Source of the DNA: Roseihalotalea indica
Lineage (GTDB): Bacteria > Bacteroidota > Bacteroidia > Cytophagales > Cyclobacteriaceae
Reading direction: 5' to 3'
NCBI RefSeq assembly: GCF_022458895.1
Contig: NZ_JAINFL010000023.1
Location: 1 to 37,338 of the forward strand
DNA: 37,338 nucleotides
Positions 25,230-32,881 of the stretch are shown in pieces. Made by a program: the position numbers and the translations under genes. Under the pieces are notes generated by a model, which was not told the DNA's origin, ran no database searches, and saw only the letters and a program-made list of their open reading frames with translations. How positions within the stretch are numbered: position 1 is the first letter of the stretch; every line of letters begins with the position of its first letter.

Positions 25230-26540
25230 ATGCGACAGCGGTTATTGAGCGAAGGAGCGAATGAATTGAGTTATGAGATCCGGGGTATCGTCAAAAAGGC
25301 CAATCAGGTAAAGGCATTGGGGTACCCTATTTTTTGGGAAAACATTGGTGACCCTATCAATAAACACTACCAACTACCCGGTTGGATTAAAGATATTGTG
25401 GTAGAACTCGTGCAGGACAACGCCACCTACGGTTATTGCGATTCTAAGGGGGTGCTGGAAACCCGGCAGTTTCTGGCTGAGCTCAACAATAAACGAGAGG
25501 GTGCCCAGATTACGTCCGATGATGTATTGTTCTTTAATGGACTGGGAGACGCCATTTCTAAATTATACCAGTACCTGGTGCCTACCTCCCGGGTTATTGG
25601 TCCGTCGCCATCGTACTCTACGCATTCTTCCGCCGAAGCCTCGCACGCCAATCATCATCCCATCACTTATAATCTTGATCCCGACAACAACTGGTATCCC
25701 GATCTGGATGATATGTACATGAAAATTAAGTACAATCCCAATATTGTCGGCATCCTGCTTATTAATCCGGACAACCCGACGGGAGTTGTGTACCCGCTGG
25801 AGATTCTGGAAAAGATTGTGGCTATAGCTCGTGAATTTGATTTGTTTCTGGTGGCCGATGAGATTTACCTGAATATCACCTATAACGGAGCTACCTCGTA
25901 TGCCCTGGCCGATGTGATTGAAGAGTTGCCGGGCATTGCACTAAAAGGTATTTCTAAAGAACTGCCCTGGCCGGGTGCCCGTTGTGGATGGATGGAATTT
26001 TACAACCGGCGGCAATCTAAAGACTTTGACCGCTATTGCTCTACCCTGGAGAATGCCAAGATGATTGAGGTCTGTTCTACCAAATTGCCTCAACTGGCTA
26101 TTCCTAAGCTGATGGGAGATCCCCGGTATGCTGATTACCGAAAAGGTTTCAATGAATCTATCGGGCGACGCAGCCGAATTATTACCGAACTGCTGCAGGA
26201 TATTCCGGCTATTACGTTCAACCCAACTTACGGTGCTTTTTACAATACCATTATCTTTCAGGAAGGAGCATTAAAGCCAGGGCAACATCTAGTGATTGAA
26301 GATGAGCGGGCCCAGCAACTGATGAACCAGTGGCTGGCCCATGAACCCGGCATGGCACTGGATAAGCGGTTTGTATACTACCTGCTGGCAGCCAAAGGCG
26401 TCTGTGTAGTTCCTATTTCTTCTTTCTGCTCCGATTTACAGGGTTTTCGGGTGACGCTGCTGGAGAATGATGAGGAAATTTTACGCGAAACCTTCAGTAG
26501 AATTCGGGAAGCAGTGATTGAGTTTACTCAATCTGTTTAA
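25230..26540 (+). CDS. Class I/II pyridoxal-phosphate aminotransferase
   Basis: A 436-residue fold-type I aminotransferase, cytosolic. Landmarks are Y-G-Y-C-D-S-K-G near residue 73, N-P-D-N-P-T-G-V-V for substrate and cofactor binding, D-E-I-Y for the PLP-ring contact, and the Schiff-base lysine in L-K-G-I-S-K-E-L-P-W-P-G-A-R near 242. R-V-T-L-L-E near the end includes the usual carboxylate-binding arginine. The N-terminal block (F-W-E-N-I-G-D-P-I-N-K) and the length fit the alanine/aromatic aminotransferase-like group, but the amino donor cannot be fixed. It is divergent from the M42 peptidase with a 111-bp shared control region. Confidence 0.9.
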   Translation: MRQRLLSEGANELSYEIRGIVKKANQVKALGYPIFWENIGDPINKHYQLPGWIKDIVVELVQDNATYGYCDSKGVLETRQFLAELNNKREGAQITSDDVLFFNGLGDAISKLYQYLVPTSRVIGPSPSYSTHSSAEASHANHHPITYNLDPDNNWYPDLDDMYMKIKYNPNIVGILLINPDNPTGVVYPLEILEKIVAIAREFDLFLVADEIYLNITYNGATSYALADVIEELPGIALKGISKELPWPGARCGWMEFYNRRQSKDFDRYCSTLENAKMIEVCSTKLPQLAIPKLMGDPRYADYRKGFNESIGRRSRIITELLQDIPAITFNPTYGAFYNTIIFQEGALKPGQHLVIEDERAQQLMNQWLAHEPGMALDKRFVYYLLAAKGVCVVPISSFCSDLQGFRVTLLENDEEILRETFSRIREAVIEFTQSV

Positions 26541-26619
26541 GTACGTTCCAGAAAGATTTGACGAATTAGAGAAGAGAGAAATAGTTAGTGGGAGGCTTCA
26601 AAAGATTAATAGTGGTTGC

Positions 26620-26665
26620 AGGTTACAAGTTCTAGAGAGAGAATCATTCCCCCAACTTGTAACCT
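26620..26665. repeat. Inverted repeat AGGTTACAAGTT / AACTTGTAACCT
   Basis: Perfect 12-bp arms (26620-26631, 26654-26665) with a 22-nt loop lie in the gap between the convergent aminotransferase and lipoprotein genes. The plus strand continues TTTTCATCTT, so it may act as a terminator. It is followed by CTGTCTACTGCCTACC, another short word repeat. Confidence 0.65.
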
Positions 26666-26742
26666 TTTCATCTTACCATCGGTCACTGTCTACTGCCTAC
26701 CATTTTATCCAGGCTCACTCGCTGATATAACCTTGAAAATAC

Positions 26743-27645
26743 TTAAGAATTCTTGATCACCCAGTAATCATCCATATAGTGCTCTTTGAGCTCATAATTT
26801 CGCTGGTCCCAGGTGGTTTGCTTGAGTAAGATATTGGGGTATTCGCTGCTGAACCAGTATTCGTTAACCTTATCAGCTTCCAGTTGCACGGTCACTTTCC
26901 AGGCATTAGGCACTTGTGCCAGATCAAACTCAGTAGACAGTTGTAAATCCTGCGCCGGATATACAGTGAAAGTCGCATTATAGATGGTGGAGATGGTCGC
27001 TTTGCTGTTGATTTGTGATTCGGCCACCTGCTGCTGAAAGGTGAGCCCGTCGGCAAAATTTAAAGCCCGTAGCGAGTGCGAAAGCTGATCTTCGAACATA
27101 ATTCCTCCTTCAATGGTCGTTTCGCCAATACCCTGACCGTCCCAGTAACTATTGTAGCCAAATGCATATTCTTTCCCTTGCGCTAAAAAGTATTTAGAGG
27201 TATTGCCACACCATTCCTGAGAGCTGTTGGTCAGCTTATAAACGGTGGAAGGCTGTTCTCTTTTATAAAAGATACTGGTGAGGTAGTGGTAGGGGTAATT
27301 ATCGGTCGGAATGCGGCAGAACTTGTTGATCTTCATCACATCAAACAGATCATCGCGCTCGTAATCATCCGTCTTGACGTTAAATTCTTCATTGAATGTT
27401 TCTTTCACCAGAATAAAAACGTACTCAAAATCACGACGTTTATCATACACTATGCGGGAAGCTTGATACTTCGCTACTTCGGCTTGTCCCTGCTCCCATA
27501 AAGAGTCCATAGCCCAGTCGGCATTGAAGTGTTCAGAGGCCGGAATACGATTTTGAGCACTACCTCCAGTGCAGGCATACAGGGTGGCCATCAGACCCAG
27601 AAAAACAAAGGGCATCAGGATATTTTCATCTATGATCTTTTTCAT
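26743..27645 (-). CDS. Lipoprotein of unknown function
   Basis: A 300-residue protein with a lipoprotein signal; the lipobox is A-T-L-Y-A-C, followed by T-G-G-S. The mature part has W-A-M-D-S-L-W-E-Q-G-Q-A-E-V-A-K-Y, then F-E-Y-V-F-I-L-V-K-E-T-F. It continues with Y-P-Y-H-Y-L-T-S-I-F, S-S-Q-E-W-C-G-N-T, and beta-rich sequence to the end. The S-S-Q-E-W-C-G block seems to mark a Bacteroidota family that is sometimes labelled a Maf septum inhibitor, but no Maf motif is present and I do not accept that name. It is probably an outer-membrane or periplasmic beta-rich protein. An inverted repeat sits in its leader. Confidence 0.7.
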   Translation of the reverse strand: MKKIIDENILMPFVFLGLMATLYACTGGSAQNRIPASEHFNADWAMDSLWEQGQAEVAKYQASRIVYDKRRDFEYVFILVKETFNEEFNVKTDDYERDDLFDVMKINKFCRIPTDNYPYHYLTSIFYKREQPSTVYKLTNSSQEWCGNTSKYFLAQGKEYAFGYNSYWDGQGIGETTIEGGIMFEDQLSHSLRALNFADGLTFQQQVAESQINSKATISTIYNATFTVYPAQDLQLSTEFDLAQVPNAWKVTVQLEADKVNEYWFSSEYPNILLKQTTWDQRNYELKEHYMDDYWVIKNS

Positions 27646-27679
27646 GGTAGAGAGGTTGAAGAGCTTAAGATTCTAACGC

Positions 27680-27707
27680 AGTTGGCATAAAGATAATACT
27701 GCCAACT
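27680..27707. repeat. Operator-like inverted repeat AGTTGGCA-N12-TGCCAACT
   Basis: Perfect 8-bp arms at 27680-27687 and 27700-27707 lie 35-62 bp upstream of the lipoprotein start. The symmetry and position fit a regulator binding site, or a hairpin in the leader RNA. Confidence 0.5.
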
Positions 27708-27819
27708 CCCTATAGTTGTTTTACCAAGGATAGGCCCCTAAGGTTTTCTTTTGATTACCGACTTTTGCACTTGCCCACTCAGTTAGTTCTCTCTGGATTG
27801 CTTTCTGCTAGCAAGTAGT

Positions 27820-28437
27820 TTAATCAGGCAATTGGTCCCACAGTGCCGACTGTTTTAAGTCGTGAATGGTATCAATGTCATTAAGAATAGGAAGCTCATA
27901 TAATGACAACGTATGGGCCTGTGCATCTGCCCGGGTTTCATCGGCTACGGATTCGGTACTCCAGGTTTTATTGTTAAACAGCTCGGCATATGGCTGATCC
28001 ATTCCCAGCAAATAATAACCACCATCCTGAGAAGGGCCTAGCACTACATTGTTATCACGTAACGCTTGAAACGCCTGTTGCAGGTGCTCAGTTGCCAGAT
28101 CAAAACAGTCGGTGCCGATAATGCAGATGCGGGTGTAGCCCTGAGCAAAACCCTGTTCGAAGGCGTGTAGCATTCGCGATCCTAAATCTCCATCGGGTTG
28201 TATGGCTTTTTGAAAATGATCACCCTCCCACGCATCATCGGTAACAATATGGGGCGTGTAGTAGATAATTTTATCTTGTGCCAAGGGCAACACTTGGGTG
28301 CGTGTATGCTTCAGCAGAGCATGATACACCTCCAGGGCCTTTTCGTCGCCCACATCCACTGCCAATCGGGTTTTCACCTTTCCCGCTTCTGGCACTTTCG
28401 CGAAAATAATCAGTAGTTCTTTTGATTGATGGCTCAA
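27820..28437 (-). CDS. TIGR04282/DUF2064 glycosyltransferase-like protein
   Basis: A 205-residue protein of the DUF2064 family, nucleotide-sugar-transferase fold (GT-A). The N-terminal signature is L-L-I-I-F-A-K-V-P-E-A-G-K-V-K-T-R-L. The D-x-D-like G-T-D-C-F-D-L follows near the middle, then L-G-P-S-Q-D-G-G-Y-Y-L-L-G. Members are annotated in arsenosugar biosynthesis clusters, but none of the radical SAM or ArsM partners is in view. No ATG exists between the upstream in-frame TAG and the conserved L-L-I-I-F strand. TTG at 28435-28437 is therefore the likely start, giving M-S-H-Q-S-K-E-L-L. It lies about 105 bp downstream of the rhodanese genes on the same strand. Confidence 0.85.
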   Translation of the reverse strand: MSHQSKELLIIFAKVPEAGKVKTRLAVDVGDEKALEVYHALLKHTRTQVLPLAQDKIIYYTPHIVTDDAWEGDHFQKAIQPDGDLGSRMLHAFEQGFAQGYTRICIIGTDCFDLATEHLQQAFQALRDNNVVLGPSQDGGYYLLGMDQPYAELFNNKTWSTESVADETRADAQAHTLSLYELPILNDIDTIHDLKQSALWDQLPD

Positions 28438-28541
28438 TGGATGATTGTTTGATTGCTGAATTGTACCCAGTGCCTAATTCAACAGAGTGTTCACTTACTC
28501 ACCTGACTACCTCCCGCTTTCTGCTTCCGTTCACCTTCCAA

Positions 28542-29051
28542 TTAGTAAACCTTCGTCCCTTTTTCCAGCCATTTAGACCAGTTTCGGTTGTAGGTATGCA
28601 CACTGTCGGTGGGTTGGTTCTGAGGAGTAAATACTTCTTTGCCTTCGTTTTTCCATTGAAAAATACCGCCGTACAGATTATATACATGCCGATAACCGGC
28701 TTTTTGCAGTTTTTCTCCAATGCGCTCGCTTCGGTAACCTACCGAGCAATAAAGCACTACGGTATCTTCTTTGGAAACATCCTGTAACTCACTGATCTCA
28801 AAGGAGTCATAATCAATGAAGCGTGCTTGTTGCAGGTGGCTCACTTCAAATTCTTCGGGCGACCGGGTATCCAGTAAAGTTACCGAAGATTTTTGCTGTT
28901 GCAGGCTATCCAGCGCCTGGGGCGTCATTAGAGGAACGGTATGTTCGTACAAAGACTCTAGTTTCTCTTCGTAGCTCTTTTGCCCACACGCCGACAGCGC
29001 ACTGACCAGCAGCGATCCCAGGCTCATACAGAAATAAGTGAAACGTTTCAT
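28542..29051 (-). CDS. Rhodanese-domain lipoprotein
   Basis: A 169-residue protein with a lipoprotein signal (lipobox L-S-A-C, then G-Q-K-S). A single rhodanese domain follows, with L-L-D-T-R-S-P-E-E-F, I-D-Y-D-S-F, and the active-site loop V-V-L-Y-C-S-V-G-Y-R-S-E-R carrying the sulfur-accepting cysteine. L-Y-G-G-I-F-Q-W-x-N-E-G-K follows. A roughly 30-residue tail continues past the domain (Y-N-R-N-W-S-K-W-L). Its start overlaps the stop of the upstream rhodanese gene by 4 nt, so the two are translationally coupled. It probably carries sulfane sulfur or senses it in the periplasm; the partner is unknown. Confidence 0.9.
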   Translation of the reverse strand: MKRFTYFCMSLGSLLVSALSACGQKSYEEKLESLYEHTVPLMTPQALDSLQQQKSSVTLLDTRSPEEFEVSHLQQARFIDYDSFEISELQDVSKEDTVVLYCSVGYRSERIGEKLQKAGYRHVYNLYGGIFQWKNEGKEVFTPQNQPTDSVHTYNRNWSKWLEKGTKVY

Positions 29052-29428
29052 TCGTATACGATCTTCTTTCCGGCAGCTTTCCAGCTACGCATACCACCTT
29101 CCAGATTCTTCACATCCTGGTAACCGGCCTTCACAAGCTCATTAGCTACCCGGCCACTCCGTCCACCCGACAGGCAATACACTACGATGGGAGTTTCCTT
29201 GGCAATATCCAGTACATCGCTCAGCGTGAACGTGGCATAATTGACAAACCGGGCATTCTCCATATGGCCCTCCTGATATTCCTGAGGCGAGCGGGTATCT
29301 AATACAACAATGCTACTATCCTCCTGTAAACGCAGTTCCAGGACATTGGCCTCAATCAACTGTACTGAAGATTGAGCCAGCCCGTTTAGTGAAAGAAGGA
29401 TAAAGAAGAAAAAGAAAGGAAACTTCAT
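29048..29428 (-). CDS. Secreted rhodanese-like sulfurtransferase
   Basis: A 126-residue single-domain rhodanese with a Sec signal (M-K-F-P-F-F-F-F-F-I-L-L, ending G-L-A-Q). Motifs are V-L-D-T-R-S-P-Q-E-Y-Q-E-G-H, A-R-F-V-N-Y, and the active loop V-V-Y-C-L-S-G-G-R-S-G-R with the catalytic cysteine. The C-terminal N-L-E-G-G-M-R-S-W-K-A-A-G-K is typical. It is second in the GH88 - rhodanese - rhodanese unit, 16 bp after GH88 and overlapping the next gene by 4 nt (ATGA type). Two adjacent exported rhodaneses look like a local duplication in which one copy gained a lipid anchor and a C-terminal tail. Confidence 0.92.
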   Translation of the reverse strand: MKFPFFFFFILLSLNGLAQSSVQLIEANVLELRLQEDSSIVVLDTRSPQEYQEGHMENARFVNYATFTLSDVLDIAKETPIVVYCLSGGRSGRVANELVKAGYQDVKNLEGGMRSWKAAGKKIVYE

Positions 29429-29444
29429 ATAGCGTAAGTTTTTA

Positions 29445-30830
29445 TTAAACTACTCCACTAAAGAACGTATAGTATGGTCCTTGGTTTATTAAGCGTTGTA
29501 CATACAGAGCCACCTCGCGCGCATGGTAATCGCCCCACATGCTAGATTCACCGTTAGCAACCTTACTGCCTTCGGGTACATAATCCCACCCATTAGGCTG
29601 ATGGTAAATAGAATGCAGTATTAAGCCCTGGTGGTTTTCATTAGTGCTCAGGTAGGGCTCCCGAAACAATGTATCTAAAACAGTTAGCCCGGCCTGGAAG
29701 TATTTCTTGCCGCTTTCGTCTTTCCCTTTGCTCTGCAAATAGTTACCCAGGCGAAGTAACCCTTGCGAGGCAATGGCCGCTGCTGAGCTATCAATCGGCT
29801 CGTAATCGTTGTACGGGTCCGAAGGACGATCCAGATAATCGTCTAGCTGGTATAAGTTCGGAGCGCCGGTATCCCAATAAGGAATGCCATCCGTAGGAGT
29901 GTTTTCTATATAAAAATCGCAGGTAGCTTGGGCACCTTTCAGCATAAAAGCCTCAACATCGGCACGGTTTCCGTAGTCAGAAAGGTCTTCATCAGTCAAG
30001 GTGTCCAGAAACTCCAACTCTTCGGCAAAGCCACACATGGCCCAGGCCAGCCCTCGGGTCCAGGTAGAAAAGCCGGTGTAGCCTTGCTGGGAATTAGGAC
30101 AGCGATAATTGCCATCCTTGGTATTAAAGATACATTCGTGCGCTGTTCTGCCACGCACATCAAAAGTATCTCGCCCCTCACCGTAGAACACGGAGTAATC
30201 GGCGGTGGCTTTTAGGTGATGAAGCGCACGGTGCAGCAGGTTGATTTTTACATCATTTTCAGTTTGGAGTACGTGCCCCAGTTGATGAGAAACCATTAAT
30301 GCTCGGCATGAGCGGATGGTATCTACAAATAAGGAATGAGGACCGTTAAACGAGTGGATAAACCCTCCTCCACCTTTTGTGGGTGTCCAGCGGGTGGCCT
30401 GGGCAGCACCGGAAGCTTTGAGAGCCATTTCGTAAAAATGCTGTTCCCAATCATTTTGGGCAATTTTACCTTCCCGCATCAGGCGGTGCAGATTGCCATA
30501 GGTGCTTACGTTATTGAAGCCGTGATCGTGTACCCCAATGTGGCTTACGTGGGGAGCCATCAGTTCTACAGTCTTGGTTCGGCCAATAGTTAAGAACTGC
30601 TCATCGCCAGTGGCATCAAACTGCACAATGGCTGATCCGTACTGGAAACCCTGAGTCCATTCGGTCCAGCCGCGCGTGGTGTAGTGGCCTTTTACCGTAA
30701 ATACCGGTGATCCTTTAGAGACATCGTAGTGATCTTCGATGTGACGAATCTTCTGGCCGGATAACTGCCAAAATGAGTCTAATAAGGGTTGTAATGATTG
30801 AGGAGTAAGTTGTGAATTTATCTTTAGCAT
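29445..30830 (-). CDS. GH88-family unsaturated glucuronyl/galacturonyl hydrolase
   Basis: A 461-residue (alpha/alpha)6-barrel protein with GH88-type features: R-G-W-T-E-W-T-Q-G-F-Q-Y-G, the H-D-H-G-F-N-N-V-S loop with a candidate catalytic aspartate, and W-T-R-G-L-A-W-A-M-C-G-F. Another is Y-W-D-T-G-A-P, and S-S-A-A-A-I-A-S-Q-G-L is the usual Y/S-A-A-A motif. These enzymes remove unsaturated uronic acids from oligosaccharides made by polysaccharide lyases. I start at ATG 30828-30830. The open frame extends 47 codons further, but those residues do not look like the family, and a TATTTTTG promoter-like box falls inside them. No signal peptide is then visible, so the enzyme may be cytoplasmic. 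It leads the operon with two rhodaneses. Confidence 0.85.
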   Translation of the reverse strand: MLKINSQLTPQSLQPLLDSFWQLSGQKIRHIEDHYDVSKGSPVFTVKGHYTTRGWTEWTQGFQYGSAIVQFDATGDEQFLTIGRTKTVELMAPHVSHIGVHDHGFNNVSTYGNLHRLMREGKIAQNDWEQHFYEMALKASGAAQATRWTPTKGGGGFIHSFNGPHSLFVDTIRSCRALMVSHQLGHVLQTENDVKINLLHRALHHLKATADYSVFYGEGRDTFDVRGRTAHECIFNTKDGNYRCPNSQQGYTGFSTWTRGLAWAMCGFAEELEFLDTLTDEDLSDYGNRADVEAFMLKGAQATCDFYIENTPTDGIPYWDTGAPNLYQLDDYLDRPSDPYNDYEPIDSSAAAIASQGLLRLGNYLQSKGKDESGKKYFQAGLTVLDTLFREPYLSTNENHQGLILHSIYHQPNGWDYVPEGSKVANGESSMWGDYHAREVALYVQRLINQGPYYTFFSGVV

Positions 30831-30952
30831 TCGTAAAAAAGTTTGCCCGAAGATAGAAATAAGTACAGGGACAAACCAAACAATACCCGGCAAAAGGCTG
30901 GCTTGGCTAGAAACTCTGGATATAGAGTTGAGAAGAAAAGTGTTTAATAATG

Positions 30953-30960
30953 CAAAAATA
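30953..30960 (-). promoter_or_regulatory. Possible -7 box TATTTTTG for the GH88 operon
   Basis: A minus-strand match to TAnnTTTG about 123 nt before the GH88 ATG. No TTTG partner was seen at the -33 position. Confidence 0.3.
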
Positions 30961-31308
30961 TCGTTAATCAAGGGAAATAGTCATGCGTTATTTCTCTTCG
31001 GGTAAGGCGATGTTGTTTTTCATCACAAAACACAATTATTGAGCACCATTTAGGCCAGCCCTGCTTTTTTATGTGCGAGCGTGTATTTTAAAGTTGGTTT
31101 AATCTCTAAGAATAATAGGATTGGTATACTTCTGATATTCAGAATTCTATGAAGATAAGGAATATGAATTTTGATGAAGTTTAGCAGGCTGGCTATTCTT
31201 ATACAAATCTTAAATCAAAACCTGATAGTAATACTTTCTTAGATAATAAGAATACTTACTTAGGTAAGGTTCTACCCAATCCCGTCCTACAACTACTTCC
31301 CGGTTTTG

Positions 31309-31316
31309 TATTTTTG
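31309..31316 (+). promoter_or_regulatory. -7 box TATTTTTG for the GAF-domain gene
   Basis: A match to TAnnTTTG 50 nt before the ATG at 31367, with no clear -33 TTTG. Confidence 0.35.
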
Positions 31317-31366
31317 TGTAATAATGTTCCCGTTAGCCATAAACTTACTTTTCCAGTTTTCGCGTC

Positions 31367-32752
31367 ATGAATTTATTCTCTCAGATTACCCGGATAGGTA
31401 TACAGGCTGATTTAGCGGACGATATCAAGGCTAAGTTAGTGCTTACTAACAAGATCAACCTGATTGCCCTGATTGCCAACACTCTTTTGTTTCTTTTTAC
31501 CTGGAATAATGCGGTTGTTCACTCTTTAACCTTAATTGCCTTAGTTGCTTACGGGTTGTCTCTGCTACTTAACAGCCTGCACTTTCATAACGTCGCCCGG
31601 ATTTTAACGGCTATCGGTGGGATATTGGCGGTTAGCTATATTCATGCACTGACCCTACCAACTGGCGCTCCGCCTTCATCGGGTATCATCGCTTTTAGTC
31701 TGGCGCAAGTTCCCCTGGTTTCTGTACTATTCCATTTTACCGAGCGGCGTAAAATTATACTGACTTTAGGAATAGATCTGCTTTTAATCGGTAGCTACCG
31801 ATTTCTAAGCAAAGTGCTCTATGATGATCGCTATAGCTTCTTCCTAAATGGAGATGCTGACGGGACCTTCTATAGTGTAATTGCCAGCTTTTTTATGGCT
31901 GTAGGCATTGTTTTTTTGCAGACTCGGGCAATGCGGCAGGCGTATACCCATAGTCAGCAAGCCCTGGCTGATTTACAGAAACATCGGCAGGATATGGAGG
32001 ATACGCAGCAGCAGTTACAACAGTCTCTGGAGGAGGTACAGCAAACCAGGAAGGAAGACGAGAAACGCAATTGGACTGCGAACGGGCTGGCCCATTTCAC
32101 CGAGCTACTCCGTAGCCATCACCATCTTCCGGATATATACGATACTTTACTATCTAACTTAGTAAAATACGTGTCGGCTAATCAGGCAGCCTTGTTTGTA
32201 GTAACAGAGGAAGAGGAGCAAGAGCCCTTTCTCAACTTGGCGGCTTGCTATGCTTACGAACGAAAGAAATACCTGGAGCGGCGCATCAGCATGGGGCAAG
32301 GACTAGTAGGGCAAACCTATCTTGAAGGAAAGACGGTTCAGCTGCATAAGGTTCCCTCAGAATATGTTCAGATAACCTCCGGACTAGGCTATGCTACTCC
32401 GCGCTTTCTGCTTGTTGTTCCTCTGAGAGTAAATGATCGCATAGAGGGAATTTTAGAGGTAGCTTCTTTTCAGGTGCTGGAAGACTATCAGGTGGCATTT
32501 TTGGAGAAAGTAGGAGAGGGCATTGCTTCCGAGATTGCAAACCACAGAATTGCCGCTACTACTCAGGCTTTATTAGAGCAATCTCGAGAACAAGCGCATG
32601 AATTGCACAGTAACGAAGAAGCTATGCGTCTGAACCTGGAAGAACTCAAGGCTACTCAGGAAGAATGGCAACGCATTGAAAAATTCTATGACCAGCGCAT
32701 TCAGGAATTAGAAAAAGAGAATGTTACGCTTAAGAAGTACTTGCAAATATAG
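31367..32752 (+). CDS. Six-TM membrane protein with cytoplasmic GAF domain
   Basis: A 461-residue protein. Six hydrophobic segments fill residues of about 30-185 (for example I-N-L-I-A-L-I-A-N-T-L-L-F-L-F and F-Y-S-V-I-A-S-F-F-M-A-V-G-I-V-F-L). A Q/E-rich coiled coil follows at about 190-230 (Q-Q-Q-L-Q-Q-S-L-E-E-V-Q-Q-T). A GAF domain at about 240-390 has Y-V-S-A-N-Q-A-A-L-F-V-V, G-Q-G-L-V-G-Q-T-Y, and V-P-L-R-V-N-D-R-I-E-G-I-L-E-V-A. A C-terminal coiled coil runs to the end. There is no kinase, cyclase or phosphatase output domain. It probably senses a small molecule or redox state and signals through its coiled coils to a partner not seen here. Confidence 0.85.
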   Translation: MNLFSQITRIGIQADLADDIKAKLVLTNKINLIALIANTLLFLFTWNNAVVHSLTLIALVAYGLSLLLNSLHFHNVARILTAIGGILAVSYIHALTLPTGAPPSSGIIAFSLAQVPLVSVLFHFTERRKIILTLGIDLLLIGSYRFLSKVLYDDRYSFFLNGDADGTFYSVIASFFMAVGIVFLQTRAMRQAYTHSQQALADLQKHRQDMEDTQQQLQQSLEEVQQTRKEDEKRNWTANGLAHFTELLRSHHHLPDIYDTLLSNLVKYVSANQAALFVVTEEEEQEPFLNLAACYAYERKKYLERRISMGQGLVGQTYLEGKTVQLHKVPSEYVQITSGLGYATPRFLLVVPLRVNDRIEGILEVASFQVLEDYQVAFLEKVGEGIASEIANHRIAATTQALLEQSREQAHELHSNEEAMRLNLEELKATQEEWQRIEKFYDQRIQELEKENVTLKKYLQI

Positions 32753-32798
32753 CTAGACCTCGTTCAGGCCTTTCTTCACTTATCCATTCTAACATGCT

Positions 32799-32829
32799 AA
32801 AAAAGCAAAACCCTTTCAACGAAGGGTTT
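32799..32829 (-). terminator. Terminator for the minus-strand hypothetical gene
   Basis: AAACCCTT (32808-32815) pairs with AAGGGTTT (32822-32829), loop 6 nt. On the minus strand the stem is followed by TGCTTTTTTAGC. It lies between convergent genes and may also weakly stop the GAF gene. Confidence 0.8.
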
Positions 32830-32881
32830 CCTGAGGCTGTGATGAGCCGTTTACTACTTACTGTAGGGTTGAGGAGGTAAA

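Larger units (their letters stand above)
30831..31366. other. Divergent intergenic region between GH88 and GAF genes
   Basis: About 535 bp without a supported gene. It holds -7-like boxes for both flanking genes (30953-30960 minus, 31309-31316 plus) and only short, AT-rich inverted repeats such as TTCTTA/TAAGAA near 31237. Confidence 0.5.

Noticed and set aside
26743..27645. Labelling the lipoprotein as septum formation inhibitor Maf
   Set aside because: No Maf nucleotide-pyrophosphatase motif is present and the protein has a lipoprotein signal, which does not fit a cytosolic Maf enzyme.
30831..30971. 47-codon N-terminal extension of the GH88 protein
   Set aside because: The residues do not resemble the family and a promoter-like TATTTTTG box falls within the stretch; the internal ATG gives the normal family start.
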